A stretch of 64,000 nt of DNA from an uncultured Candidatus Saccharibacteria bacterium (GTDB taxonomy: Bacteria > Patescibacteriota > Saccharimonadia > Saccharimonadales > Saccharimonadaceae), in contig CAMVCL010000001.1 in the NCBI GenBank assembly GCA_947165975.1, positions 59,612 through 123,611 on the forward strand, in the 5' to 3' direction. Below the pieces are notes generated by a model. The model was given only the letters and a program-made list of their open reading frames with translations, did no database searches and had not been told where the DNA came from. A program made the position numbers and the translations under genes. Positions 9,731 through 19,810 of this stretch are shown here, in pieces. Positions within the stretch are counted from its first letter, which is position 1, and each line of letters begins with the position of its first letter.

Positions 9731-11142
9731 TGAAATATATTCCAACTATCGGTGTAGAATGTCATGTACAACTACGTACAAAAACCAAGCTTTTTTCTGA
9801 AGTAGATAACGATGCGCGCGGTAAAGAGCCTAATTCTTGTGTTTCGCCCGTGGACTACGCTTTGCCTGGTATGTTACCGCGTTTAAATGGTGAAGCAATT
9901 AAACTAGCAATCTTGGCAGGTCGCGCTATGAACTGCGAGATCAACGCTTTGTCCAGATTTGATCGTAAACACTATTTCTATCCAGATTCGCCTAAAGGCT
10001 ATCAGATTACGCAATTTTACCATCCAATTATCGGAGCTGGATATGTAGAGCTGCCCTCTGGCACTAAGGTGCGTATCGAGCATGCCCATCTTGAAGGTGA
10101 TGCGGGTAAACTGACGCATTTTGATACTTATTCTTTAGTAGATTTAAACCGCGTTGACACTCCATTGATTGAGATCGTTTCAATGCCAGATATTCATTCA
10201 GCTAAAGATGTACACGATTATTGTAAAGAATTATGGCGCCTGATGTGTTATGCTGGTGTGACTTATGGTGATCTTTATAATGGTAATATGCGCTTTGACG
10301 TGAATATTTCTTTGGCGCCAGAGGGTTCAAAGGAATTGGGCACCAGGGCTGAAATCAAAAACCTTAATTCCTTCCGTTCAGCTGAAAGAGCTGCTGAATT
10401 CGAAATCAAAAGGCAAACGAAGATTTTGGAATCTGGCGAGAAAGTTAAGCAGGAGACTCGTGGTTGGAGTGATGCTACTGGAAAAACTTCACCGCAGCGC
10501 TCAAAAGAGGAGGCGAAAGATTATCGTTATATGCCGGAGCCAGATATTCCGCCAATTAATCTTTCGAAAGATTTCATCGATAAAGAATCTGCCAAATTGC
10601 CGTTAATGCCGAAAGATTATCGCAAAAAATTCAATAAGACGATTTCGGCTGATATCCTGGAAGTGTTGCTGGATTATCCAGAATTGATGAAGAAACTTGG
10701 TGAAGTCGAAGAAAAACACACGAAAAATATTTCCAATCTATTTTCGTCTGTACTATTAGCCGAAGAAAAGTCTGCCGAATATCTCAATGATTTGCCTAGC
10801 GCAAAAGATTTAAATGAACTTGCCGAGATGAATGAAAAGAAAGAGCTTTCATCAACTTCAACCAAAGAGGTCTTCCTTCGATTGTTCGATCCCCAGATGA
10901 AGACGCATGGTGCTAAGCAGATCGCCAAGGAACTTGGCTTAATCCAAGAGAATGATCTAGGTGCGCTTGAAAAAATTGTTGATATCGTGCTCGCCAAACC
11001 GGAAACCCAAAAAGCCCAAGCCGATTTTAAAGCCGGTGAGGAAAAAGTAATCGGATTCTTAGTGGGTCAAGTAATGAAAGAATCACACGGTAAAGCCAAT
11101 CCGTCTGCTGTGCAAGAAATCCTTCGTAAGAAATTGGCATAA
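9730..11142 (+). CDS. gatB: Asp-tRNA(Asn)/Glu-tRNA(Gln) amidotransferase subunit B
   Basis: IGVECHVQLRTKTKLFSE, GALPGMLPRLN-type region, FDRKHYFYPDSPKGYQITQ, DFNVNISL-like and YRYMPEPDIPP motifs. Confidence 0.95.
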   Translation: MKYIPTIGVECHVQLRTKTKLFSEVDNDARGKEPNSCVSPVDYALPGMLPRLNGEAIKLAILAGRAMNCEINALSRFDRKHYFYPDSPKGYQITQFYHPIIGAGYVELPSGTKVRIEHAHLEGDAGKLTHFDTYSLVDLNRVDTPLIEIVSMPDIHSAKDVHDYCKELWRLMCYAGVTYGDLYNGNMRFDVNISLAPEGSKELGTRAEIKNLNSFRSAERAAEFEIKRQTKILESGEKVKQETRGWSDATGKTSPQRSKEEAKDYRYMPEPDIPPINLSKDFIDKESAKLPLMPKDYRKKFNKTISADILEVLLDYPELMKKLGEVEEKHTKNISNLFSSVLLAEEKSAEYLNDLPSAKDLNELAEMNEKKELSSTSTKEVFLRLFDPQMKTHGAKQIAKELGLIQENDLGALEKIVDIVLAKPETQKAQADFKAGEEKVIGFLVGQVMKESHGKANPSAVQEILRKKLA

Positions 11143-11202
11143 AGCCCCATATCTTTATTATATCATAAGTATAATAAAAAGTCAAATTTATCTCTGTTAC
11201 CG

Positions 11203-11973
11203 CTAAAAGTTCGGGTCTCCAAAGCTAGCTCCTGGTGTGCTATTGCCTACTCCGTGAGCTTGGTATGGATTGCCTGCAGCATTATTAATTGCATCTTGTT
11301 GTTGCTGTTGAATTTGTTGGAGCTGGTCGTCGGAGATTTCCTCATTGCCGGAATCGCCATTATTACCATCGCCATCATCACCCGGCCTAGTATTATTAGC
11401 AGAATCGACCGCTTCGGCACGTTTTTCTTCTATACGTTCTTTGGCTGCCTCAGCCATTTCATCCTTGCCAGACTCGCCATCCTTGCTAGCGCACCCATTT
11501 TCAAATAACAATGCTTCGGCTCGGTTGTATAGCACAATAGCATCATTATAACTTTCCTCATTAAACGATAGATCTCCTTGAAGCTCGATCGAATAGGACA
11601 AGTTGCCATAAATGCTACATAGAGAGTATTCTGGTGGATTATGCTTTAGACTTTCACTAAAATCAGTTTCGGCAGACTGTAAGATTTCGCGTGAGTTGGC
11701 TTGAATCAGTTTGAGGTAACCGCTATTGTAATATGGTAAATATGGTTCAATTAGGTTGCCAATTTTTTGTGCGTTAGTAATTGTAGTCGGCAGACCATAT
11801 GAGCCACCCGCCACGCCAACCGAGAACATGATATTATATATCCCAGTCCGGATAAAGAAGATGGTGGCAATTATTAGAAATACCAATGGTAAAGTGGCGT
11901 AAAGAAATAGTCGGCGACGTTTGTCAGAACGAATTTTGTCCTGATTTAATAAGCCAGGATCAAGATTAAGCAT
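11203..11973 (-). CDS. Bat-cluster membrane protein with helical-repeat-like domain and acidic/Gln-rich tail
   Basis: N-terminal TM, helical middle, low-complexity DDQLQQIQQQQQDAINN tail; overlaps the VWA gene. Confidence 0.5.
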   Translation of the reverse strand: MLNLDPGLLNQDKIRSDKRRRLFLYATLPLVFLIIATIFFIRTGIYNIMFSVGVAGGSYGLPTTITNAQKIGNLIEPYLPYYNSGYLKLIQANSREILQSAETDFSESLKHNPPEYSLCSIYGNLSYSIELQGDLSFNEESYNDAIVLYNRAEALLFENGCASKDGESGKDEMAEAAKERIEEKRAEAVDSANNTRPGDDGDGNNGDSGNEEISDDQLQQIQQQQQDAINNAAGNPYQAHGVGNSTPGASFGDPNF

Positions 11974-12961
11974 CCTTTCTACTCCTTTCTGAGATTACGC
12001 GCGTTAGGATCTCTTCGCCCTCCCAGGCTAGTAGAGCGAGTAGTATTATGGCAAAAATCCAATAAATCTCGGCGCCCGTACTGGTCGTAACGTCAGTAGA
12101 ATCATGGCTGATAGAAACGGCCGAGGTTAGGGCATTAATGGCGGCATCTGGCAACTCTCCTGATTCACGATGATAATAATCGCCATTCAAAGCCGAATTA
12201 ATGCGCTGTAAATTCTCTTCGTCGATTTTAGAGATAACTTGCTTTCGGTCATCAATCGCAATATCGGGATCATTACCAAAATAAAGGACGTAGGAATCTT
12301 CTTTGATAGCAGTATAGTCAAAGGTACCGTCTGAGTCATCACCAACTTCTTCTATAAGGCTACCTTTTTCTGAACCGTAGCCCAGAACAATAGTCCGATC
12401 GATTAAGTCCGGTAAATTACTGGGGACTTCGGTAGAATCACCAGAAACATCTTCGCCGTCGCTCATAAAGATCATTACATTATTGCGTTCCGGGAAACGT
12501 TCTTTATAACCAGAGATACGTTTAGCGGTATAATCTAATAATTCTGTGAAATTAGATGGTTTTGTGTAAAGGGAATATTTTGGCCTAAGGTACGGAGAAG
12601 CTGCTAGGATGGCGTCAGCGTTATTGGTAGTCGGCACAGCAGAATAAGAAGTGAAATCTTGTACAATTAAGCCATATTTAGCGCCTGGAATTCGATTGAT
12701 AACTTTTGTGACATCATCTTGAACTTGTTCAAACCGACGCTTATTGCCATTATCAACGTCTTTTGCAACCATAGAACCAGTCGCATCAACCACAAACCAG
12801 ATATTGAGATTGCTCATCTCGCGCTTAGATTCCTCCGTAGAAAGAGTTGGGCGGATAAGTATAATGATGACCAAGATAGCCATAGCTAAACGACGATATA
12901 CGGTTGGGTTTTTGAGCCAAACTGAAAGATTTTTGAATTTTTTCATAGACCAAGCCTCCAA
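11966..12961 (-). CDS. VWA-domain membrane protein (BatA/B-like)
   Basis: WFVVDATGSMVAKD MIDAS-like motif; NNVMIFMSDGEDVSGDS; TMs at both ends. Confidence 0.8.
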   Translation of the reverse strand: MEAWSMKKFKNLSVWLKNPTVYRRLAMAILVIIILIRPTLSTEESKREMSNLNIWFVVDATGSMVAKDVDNGNKRRFEQVQDDVTKVINRIPGAKYGLIVQDFTSYSAVPTTNNADAILAASPYLRPKYSLYTKPSNFTELLDYTAKRISGYKERFPERNNVMIFMSDGEDVSGDSTEVPSNLPDLIDRTIVLGYGSEKGSLIEEVGDDSDGTFDYTAIKEDSYVLYFGNDPDIAIDDRKQVISKIDEENLQRINSALNGDYYHRESGELPDAAINALTSAVSISHDSTDVTTSTGAEIYWIFAIILLALLAWEGEEILTRVISERSRKDA

Positions 12962-13968
12962 ACAACGATAAAGAATGCCACAATCGAGATTGTTGCAATA
13001 ATAGTTGGTATCAACGGGGAATCTTTGCGCAGTAGAGTCTCTGCACCTTCATAACGAGCGGCTTCTTGTTCAAGAATCTGATCAACAATCTCAGAAACTA
13101 CTACTGGATTAGTTTGACTCCAGGATGAAAAAGCGTAGTACCCGCCACCAGTAGCGAGTGTAGCCTCACGAAATTCCTTTAGCTCATCGGATTCATAAAT
13201 GCTATCCCCTTGGTCGATCTCTGATTGAGAACGAAACTCGCCAGTAGAAAGTCCGTAAATGGCAATGTCATAGCGTTTAGCATAGTTAGCCGCCTGAGTT
13301 AGAGTAACAATCTTACCAGCGTAGTCTTGATTATCGGTTGCCAGAATGATAGTCCTAGAGCGCTTCTGCTCTTCGAGCTTATCAAAGGCATTAACACAAC
13401 CAACTACTCCTGGACCAATAGACGAAGATGTCTGATCACGTCCAGCCACTGCGCTAGAATAATGATTCGGGTCTTCACTCATTTCTGTGAGTAGCTCAGA
13501 TAGTAGTTCGTAGTCGTCACTTAGCGGAGCAATTGTTAGATATAGGGAATCAAATACAGTCAACCCTAACCGCTGTCCTTTAAATTCACTGAGTAAGGTT
13601 GCAAAATAAGACAAAAGGTCCTGAACGTACTTATTCATGGAACCACTCACATCGAGGCAGAGCATAATGTCACGGTTTTCGTATTCTGGTCTAGACGTCG
13701 TAATGGTGACCGGGCGCGAGGCAATAGTAGCAACTGAGCTAAACGTCGTGATAAACAGAAGCCCTACTGCTAATAATAATAAATGATACTTTTTTAATGC
13801 TGCCTTATATTCTGGTAACTGCCTAACGCTAGCTGTATTGGCAAGTGGTTTAGTATTCTTCTTTTCGGTCGGTTTTTTACCTTTTTGCTGAAAACGACGC
13901 CAAAAGGCAATACCGATAATGGCGAAGAATACAAATAGAGCAACTAGAAGAATCCAAGGTTGTTTCAT
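12943..13968 (-). CDS. VWA-domain membrane protein (BatA-like)
   Basis: IMLCLDVSGSMNKYVQ MIDAS (DxSxS); RTIILATDNQDYAGK; TMs at both ends. Confidence 0.85.
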   Translation of the reverse strand: MKQPWILLVALFVFFAIIGIAFWRRFQQKGKKPTEKKNTKPLANTASVRQLPEYKAALKKYHLLLLAVGLLFITTFSSVATIASRPVTITTSRPEYENRDIMLCLDVSGSMNKYVQDLLSYFATLLSEFKGQRLGLTVFDSLYLTIAPLSDDYELLSELLTEMSEDPNHYSSAVAGRDQTSSSIGPGVVGCVNAFDKLEEQKRSRTIILATDNQDYAGKIVTLTQAANYAKRYDIAIYGLSTGEFRSQSEIDQGDSIYESDELKEFREATLATGGGYYAFSSWSQTNPVVVSEIVDQILEQEAARYEGAETLLRKDSPLIPTIIATISIVAFFIVVWRLGL

Positions 13969-14540
13969 TTTCTACCCCCTTTCCTAGGCAACTGAATGGC
14001 GCTACTTTGTAAATGCTGCATTCTTGGCAAGGCCTCGTTATCCATGATAAGCTCCCTGGCTTTTCGGCCGGAATCGAGCACCGAACCTTTATTTAAACCA
14101 TTAAACTCTTCTGGATAATATTCTTCAATCAATGTGGCAAGTTTGCTGTTTTTGGAATGCTTCAAATCCTTCAAAGTCAACACTTCGGCGTGAAAGCCGC
14201 AGGCTTCCGCGTAAAATAAGCGCACGATTAAACTAAATTCTTGGTGAGCAGATGCGGCACGAATCTTTCTCATACCAAATCTCTGTTCGGTCTCATCGAC
14301 TAGCGCAAGGTATTTTTTGCGTAGGGCCGTGATATCGATGAACTTTGGTGCCTTTGGTTTAAGGTTAGCTAAAGTCTTAAGAGATTTTTTACGAGTTACA
14401 TACAAGATAAAGGCGATGATCGAACAGATAATACCAAGAAATAGAATACCTATAAAAACCCAGAGAATAGAATAATACATTGGCTCATGCATAAGACTGG
14501 GATTTGCTAGAACTTCACCAAGGTAATTAACGCTTAACAT
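13965..14540 (-). CDS. Single-TM Bat-cluster protein of unknown function
   Basis: 191 aa, overlaps neighbours on both sides; TM near N-terminus then soluble helical domain. Confidence 0.55.
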   Translation of the reverse strand: MLSVNYLGEVLANPSLMHEPMYYSILWVFIGILFLGIICSIIAFILYVTRKKSLKTLANLKPKAPKFIDITALRKKYLALVDETEQRFGMRKIRAASAHQEFSLIVRLFYAEACGFHAEVLTLKDLKHSKNSKLATLIEEYYPEEFNGLNKGSVLDSGRKARELIMDNEALPRMQHLQSSAIQLPRKGGRK

Positions 14541-15414
14541 GTTTTTGCTCCTCTAACATTTTGAAAATTGCCGGAATTACATGTTCGTTGCTGTCAATTG
14601 TGCAACTGCATATACCTAAACGGCGAAGATCGTGCTTGGTATTAGTTTTAATCGTTTCGCGCATTTTTGCTTCGGCGTTTTTGAGGCTACGGTTTTTGCG
14701 CATGAACGCTGGGATACGTAAATCTTCCGTAATATCACGAACCTCAGAATTAACTAAGGTAGGATTAGTCAACTCCGAGTCTTCTATCATGATAACCATC
14801 TGTTCGTGGCGCACTCTCAAGCGGCGAATGATGTCTTGCGGTAGACTGGCCGCACCATACATATCGGTAATAATGATCAAAAACATCCTTTCACGAAAAT
14901 TTTTAGAGATATAATTCAATACTGTGCCAAGATTTGCTTGCGCGGCAGTGGGGCTGATAGATTTTTCATATTTAGTCAAAAATCCTTCAATGTGAGCCTC
15001 ACCCTCCTTAAGAGGGAATCTGGTATTGCCTTCGCTATTACCAAAAATCATACCAATTAGGTCATCGTTCTTTTGGGCGATATAAGATATCACGCTGGCC
15101 GCAGTCAGGGCTAATTCAGCCTTGGATTCTCCTGACGGTGCCAAAGCAGACATATTTCGACCAGCATCAGCAACAATCATAATGTTATGCTTACGAACCG
15201 CTACATAGCGTCGGATCATCGGTACGCGTGAGCGTGCTGAAGCTTTCCAATCAATATCTTTAACATCATCACCATATTCATAGGGACGCAAATCATCAAA
15301 ATCCATACCACGGCCTTTAAAAACTGAGCCATAATTACCGGAGAGTACATTATGAACTCGCCTTTTGGCGTAGATGCTCATTTTCTTCTTAACTTTGACG
15401 AGATGATTTGCCAT
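14527..15414 (-). CDS. DUF58 domain protein
   Basis: GRGMDFDDLRPYEYGDDVKDIDWKASARSRVPMIRRY is the DUF58 signature. Confidence 0.92.
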   Translation of the reverse strand: MANHLVKVKKKMSIYAKRRVHNVLSGNYGSVFKGRGMDFDDLRPYEYGDDVKDIDWKASARSRVPMIRRYVAVRKHNIMIVADAGRNMSALAPSGESKAELALTAASVISYIAQKNDDLIGMIFGNSEGNTRFPLKEGEAHIEGFLTKYEKSISPTAAQANLGTVLNYISKNFRERMFLIIITDMYGAASLPQDIIRRLRVRHEQMVIMIEDSELTNPTLVNSEVRDITEDLRIPAFMRKNRSLKNAEAKMRETIKTNTKHDLRRLGICSCTIDSNEHVIPAIFKMLEEQKHVKR

Positions 15415-15474
15415 TATTATCCTGCTTGATTGACTATTATTAGTTTTTGTGGTATAATATATATTATATAGGCG

Positions 15475-16428
15475 CTACGGTGCCACGATCTTAGAGAATA
15501 CCGCATCGATGATTGCCTCTGGATGTATCTCATCTGCCGCGGCTTCAAAATTAAGCATAATACGGTGACGTAATACCGAATAACGCATGTCCTTGATATC
15601 GTCTGGAGTGACGTAATCACGACCATGTATCAAAGCCAGGACTTGTCCGACTCGTAGTAATGCAATAGCACCACGTGGCGATACGCCATAGTCGATATAT
15701 TTAGCCAGTTGTGGCCCGATTACAGCCTGAGGTTCGCGAGTAGCCGTCACGATGTTAGTAATGTAATTCTTGATAGAATCGTCAACCCTTACGGCTTTAG
15801 CGGCCTTTTGTAGTTGTTTGATCTCTTCAAGCGAGACTTTGGCAGAATCTGGCAATGGTTCAACGGTCTGTCCGGACAGGGTATAATCTAGAATCTTGAG
15901 TTCTTCGTCTTTTTTGGGATAAGGCACTAATACTTTCAGAAGAAAACGATCGAGCTGTGCTTCTGGCAATTCATAGGTACCTTCTTGCTCGATTGGGTTT
16001 TGAGTTGCAAAAACGATGAATGGATCTGGCATATGAAACAAAACGCCGCCAACCGAAACTTGACGTTCCTGCATGGCTTCTAGCATGGCGCTTTGGGTTT
16101 TGGCACTAGAACGGTTAATTTCGTCTAACAATACGAAATTAGCAGAAACAGGACCAATCTTAGTATCAAAGGTACCTTTGCTGTAGTTATATATTTGCGT
16201 ACCAATAATATCGGAGGGTAGTAGATCTGGAGTACATTGGATACGAGAAAAACTACCATTAGTTACTTCAGCCAAAGTCTTAGCGGCTAAGGTCTTAGCG
16301 AGCCCAGGCAAAGACTCTAATAATATATGTCCTTCAGCGATCAGGGCTACGACTAGTGAAAGTCTAAGTTCTTCTTGACCCACGACCTTGGTCTGATAGG
16401 CATTCATAAGTTTGGTAATTGTATCCAT
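15475..16428 (-). CDS. MoxR-family AAA+ ATPase
   Basis: VVGQEELRLSLVVALIAEGHILLESLPGLAKT, FVLLDEINRSSAKTQSAMLEAMQERQVSV, FATQNPIEQEGTYELPEAQLDRF. Confidence 0.95.
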   Translation of the reverse strand: MDTITKLMNAYQTKVVGQEELRLSLVVALIAEGHILLESLPGLAKTLAAKTLAEVTNGSFSRIQCTPDLLPSDIIGTQIYNYSKGTFDTKIGPVSANFVLLDEINRSSAKTQSAMLEAMQERQVSVGGVLFHMPDPFIVFATQNPIEQEGTYELPEAQLDRFLLKVLVPYPKKDEELKILDYTLSGQTVEPLPDSAKVSLEEIKQLQKAAKAVRVDDSIKNYITNIVTATREPQAVIGPQLAKYIDYGVSPRGAIALLRVGQVLALIHGRDYVTPDDIKDMRYSVLRHRIMLNFEAAADEIHPEAIIDAVFSKIVAP

Positions 16429-16440
16429 TTGTTCCTTTCT

Positions 16441-17100
16441 TTATACCCAATAAAGGTTAATATTATTTGCCATTTTAAGTTTTTGCTCCTCAGTCAGTTC
16501 ATCTGGTTGATCAAAGTAATGGTTGTCGTCAAAAAGCGTGTGAGGGAGAATATCCATATAAGTTAGACCGTCCGCCTCGAGCTGAATCTTGTCAGAAACT
16601 GGCATGGTAATATTGCCAAATGCGCCATAAATATTCGCTGGAGTATAAGGTTTTAGTATCTCCATAGCAACCTGTAATTGAATGGTGGTTTTTAAAATAT
16701 CGGCAAAAATGATGATATCGCGGTTGTTAAATAATTTCGGGTCAAAATTTGGATTCAGATTCTTTTCGGCATTAATCTTAGAAAAAGCTTCTTGTTTTCG
16801 TTGATCAACTAAACCCATAAAATTACTGTAAATATAATCGTATTCACTGCCACTAATCTCTGGATTTAAGACAAAACCGCCATCCGTCTTAATAGCGCCT
16901 AACTCCCGAGTGATGTCGTAAGGGTCATCAACGGTTGAATACTGTAAAATATAGACATAGGCATGCAAATGTGCAGCTAGCTCAATACAACTAAGCAAAG
17001 AACTGCGCTTAAGACAAAAAACTATTGCATCTTCGTTACGAAATCGCCCTAGTTTTGTAGCTAACTGATCGCCAAGTGCTTGGCGATTAGGGTAATACAT
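16441..17100 (-). CDS. Degenerate phosphoribosyltransferase-fold protein (putative)
   Basis: YPNRQALGDQLATKLGRFRNEDAIVFCLKRSSLLSCIELAAHLHAYVYIL and NNRDIIIFADILKTTIQLQVAMEIL resemble the PRTase-like layout but lack the acidic PRPP loop. Confidence 0.45.
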   Translation of the reverse strand: MYYPNRQALGDQLATKLGRFRNEDAIVFCLKRSSLLSCIELAAHLHAYVYILQYSTVDDPYDITRELGAIKTDGGFVLNPEISGSEYDYIYSNFMGLVDQRKQEAFSKINAEKNLNPNFDPKLFNNRDIIIFADILKTTIQLQVAMEILKPYTPANIYGAFGNITMPVSDKIQLEADGLTYMDILPHTLFDDNHYFDQPDELTEEQKLKMANNINLYWV

Positions 17101-17189
17101 ATGTCTCCTTTCTGCTTTTATTTTAACATAAGAATTATAAAAAGACTTAAGTGTTTTGATTGCTTTTTATCAAGTAGTATATTGTTTTT

Positions 17190-17218
17190 ATTGACAGGAT
17201 TTGAAAAGAGTGATATAA
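17190..17218 (+). promoter_or_regulatory. Sigma70-type promoter for ncRNA candidate
   Basis: TTGACA (17190-17195), 17-nt spacer, TATAAT (17213-17218), extended -10 TGa. Confidence 0.85.
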
Positions 17219-17224
17219 TTCTAT

Positions 17225-17550
17225 ATGATAAGTTAGGGATATCGGACCCGAACTTTTCATTTACCATGCCTGTGTTTGTCTTTTAGATAAACACAGGCAG
17301 GCTCCTTAACTAGATAGAATAGAAGACGAGATAATGCTTTGCATTGTAAACGTAATCATACTAAGAACGTTATTATTTGCGAACGACGGTTCGTATTGCT
17401 AAATGCAACTCTGTTGTCATAGCCCAAAAATGCTCACTTTCTCCGAGCGAGCAATGCCTAGTTCATAATTATTCATATACAAACGGATTCCTTTGTAACC
17501 ATCTCGTCTATCTTTTCTATATACTACCGGCGCTCATTTGCGCCGGTTTT
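17225..17550 (+). ncRNA. Structured non-coding RNA candidate upstream of fusA (unidentified)
   Basis: Consensus promoter; 10-bp hairpin GCCTGTGTTT...AAACACAGGC; long imperfect helix between about 17310-17330 and 17502-17522; ends with ACCGGCGC-TCATTT-GCGCCGGTTTT; no convincing ORF. Confidence 0.65.
17526..17550 (+). terminator. Rho-independent terminator of the upstream ncRNA
   Basis: ACCGGCGC/GCGCCGGT stem followed by TTTT. Confidence 0.75.
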
Positions 17551-17662
17551 AATTTGTACTTTTCTTTTTAATGAAGATATGATAGAATTGGACATAGCGA
17601 TGTCTTTTTTGAGCGTGGAAATCTTAAATTAGGCAAAAGAATAATAATTGATAAAGGAGCAT

Positions 17663-19762
17663 ATGGCTACTGAAATAAAAGATTTAAGCAAGCTTCGTAA
17701 TATTGGTATTATTGCCCATATCGATGCTGGCAAAACGACGACCTCGGAAGCGATCCTGTATCGTACAGGTCTCAAACACAAGATCGATTTGGTCAAAGGT
17801 GGCACTGGTGGTGCTGATACTGACTGGATGGAACAAGAAAAAGAGCGCGGAATTACAATTACCTCCGCAGCTGTAACGGTTTATTGGAAAGACCACCAAA
17901 TCAACATCATTGATACTCCGGGACACATCGACTTTACCGCTGAGGTAGAGCGTTCTTTGCGTGTTCTTGATGGTGCAGTCGTAGTCTTTGATGGCAAGAT
18001 GGGTGTTGAGGCTCAATCAGAGACTGTGTGGCGCCAAGCTACGAAGTATGGTGTGCCTCGTATTTGCTTCGTAAATAAAATTAACCAGATCGGTGGCGAT
18101 TTCTATAAGTCCCTCGATTCAATTCATAAGCGTTTGTCAAAAAACGCCGTAGCCATCCACTTACCAATTGGTTTTGAGAAAGATATCTGTGGTGTAGTTG
18201 ACCTCATCGATATGAAGGCTTATACCTATAAGGATTATGCCGATCACGAGCTTACCGTAGGTGAAATCCCAGAAGATATGAAAGAAAAAGCCAAAAATGC
18301 TCGTTCGATGTTGATTGAAGAAGCTGTCCAAGCCGATGAAGCTTTGATGGATAAATATTTCAATGAAGGCGAAGATTCTATCACAGTTGAAGAACTAAAA
18401 GCTGCCTTGCGCAAACGCGTACTTGATGGCGATTTCTTCCTAGTTACTGGTGGCGATGGCCGTGGTGTGATTGTAGAGAAGGTATTGGACTTGATGACCG
18501 ATTACTTGCCGTCACCTTTAGATCGTGACCAAGGTCAAACCGTAGGCACCAATCCAAAAACTGGCGACCAAATCATCCGCAAAGCTGACAATTCAGAACC
18601 TTTGACTGCCTTAGCCTTTAAGATTGCTACTGACCCATTTGTAGGTAAACTAATCTTTATTCGTGTTTATGCTGGCAAATTAAAATCGGGCGACACCGTC
18701 CTAAACGCCTCAACTGGCGACAAAGAACGTATTGGCCGTTTAGTACGTATGCACGCAAATGATCGTAAAGATATTTCTGAGATTGGCGCCGGCGATATTG
18801 CCGCTGTAGTCGGTCTAAAAAATGTTACTACTGGGACTACGCTTTGTGCTCCTACTGCACCAATCTTGCTTGAATCGATCGAGTTCCCAGATCCACCGGT
18901 ATCAATTGCAGTGGAACCAAAGACCAAAGCCGATCAAGAGAAAATGGGTATCGGTCTTTCCAAGATGGCAGAGGAAGATCCAACTTTCCGCGTCCATACT
19001 GATGAAGAAACTGGCCAGACCATTATCTCTGGTATGGGTGAGCTTCATCTTGAGATTATTATCGACCGCTTGAAGAGAGAGCATAATGTCGAAGCTAATA
19101 CCGGTGCCCCACAAGTGGCTTATCGTGAGACCATCCGTGGTACTGCAGAAGCACAAGGTAAACACATTAAGCAATCTGGTGGTCGTGGTCAGTATGGTGA
19201 TGTATGGATCAAATTTGAGCCAAACGAAGCAGGAAAAGGTTTCGAATTCATCGACCAAATCAAAGGTGGCGTGGTGCCTCAGGAATATCGCAAACCAGTC
19301 CAGAAGGGTGTCGAAGATACATTGGCTGGCGGCGTGATTGCTGGCTATCCAGTTGTTGACGTCAAGGCTACTCTATACGATGGTTCTTACCACGACGTAG
19401 ACTCTTCTGAATTAGCATTTACTTTAGCAGGTGCTCTAGCTACTCGCGAAGGTATTAAGAAAGCTAACCCGGTCTTGCTTGAGCCAGTCATGAAACTTGA
19501 GATTACTACTCCTGAGGAATTCATGGGCGACGTAATTGGTGATATCAACTCTCGTCGTGGTCGTATCGAGGAAATGGAAGATTTGAATGGTGGAGCTAAA
19601 CTAATTAGAGCTTTCTGTCCGTTGGCTAATTTGTTCGGTTACACTGGTGATCTTCGTGGTATGACACAAGGTCGCGCAGCGTCTTCGATGGAGCTTTATG
19701 CCTACGAAGAAGTACCGCCGAACGTAGCTCAAGAGATTATCGAAAAAAGAAATTCAAAATAG
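17663..19762 (+). CDS. fusA: Elongation factor G
   Basis: RNIGIIAHIDAGKTTTSEAILYRTG, DTPGHIDFTAEVERSLRVLDGAV; SD AAGGAG before ATG 17663. Confidence 0.97.
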   Translation: MATEIKDLSKLRNIGIIAHIDAGKTTTSEAILYRTGLKHKIDLVKGGTGGADTDWMEQEKERGITITSAAVTVYWKDHQINIIDTPGHIDFTAEVERSLRVLDGAVVVFDGKMGVEAQSETVWRQATKYGVPRICFVNKINQIGGDFYKSLDSIHKRLSKNAVAIHLPIGFEKDICGVVDLIDMKAYTYKDYADHELTVGEIPEDMKEKAKNARSMLIEEAVQADEALMDKYFNEGEDSITVEELKAALRKRVLDGDFFLVTGGDGRGVIVEKVLDLMTDYLPSPLDRDQGQTVGTNPKTGDQIIRKADNSEPLTALAFKIATDPFVGKLIFIRVYAGKLKSGDTVLNASTGDKERIGRLVRMHANDRKDISEIGAGDIAAVVGLKNVTTGTTLCAPTAPILLESIEFPDPPVSIAVEPKTKADQEKMGIGLSKMAEEDPTFRVHTDEETGQTIISGMGELHLEIIIDRLKREHNVEANTGAPQVAYRETIRGTAEAQGKHIKQSGGRGQYGDVWIKFEPNEAGKGFEFIDQIKGGVVPQEYRKPVQKGVEDTLAGGVIAGYPVVDVKATLYDGSYHDVDSSELAFTLAGALATREGIKKANPVLLEPVMKLEITTPEEFMGDVIGDINSRRGRIEEMEDLNGGAKLIRAFCPLANLFGYTGDLRGMTQGRAASSMELYAYEEVPPNVAQEIIEKRNSK

Positions 19763-19779
19763 TCTCAAACTGTAATCAA

Positions 19780-19810
19780 AAATATCTCCATTAATTGGAG
19801 ATATTTTTTG
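19780..19810 (+). terminator. Terminator after fusA
   Basis: AATATCTCCATTAATTGGAGATATTTTTT. Confidence 0.8.

Noticed and set aside
15417-15626. ORF between DUF58 and moxR genes
   Set aside because: Out-of-frame overlap with moxR; biased composition, no supporting signals.
17382-17402. GCG AAC GAC GGT TCG TAT TGC TAA (AND...) as a tmRNA tag
   Set aside because: Lies in a hairpin, lacks an ALAA-type end and there is no tRNA-like T-arm or D-arm around it. smpB is present, so ssrA is expected elsewhere in the genome.
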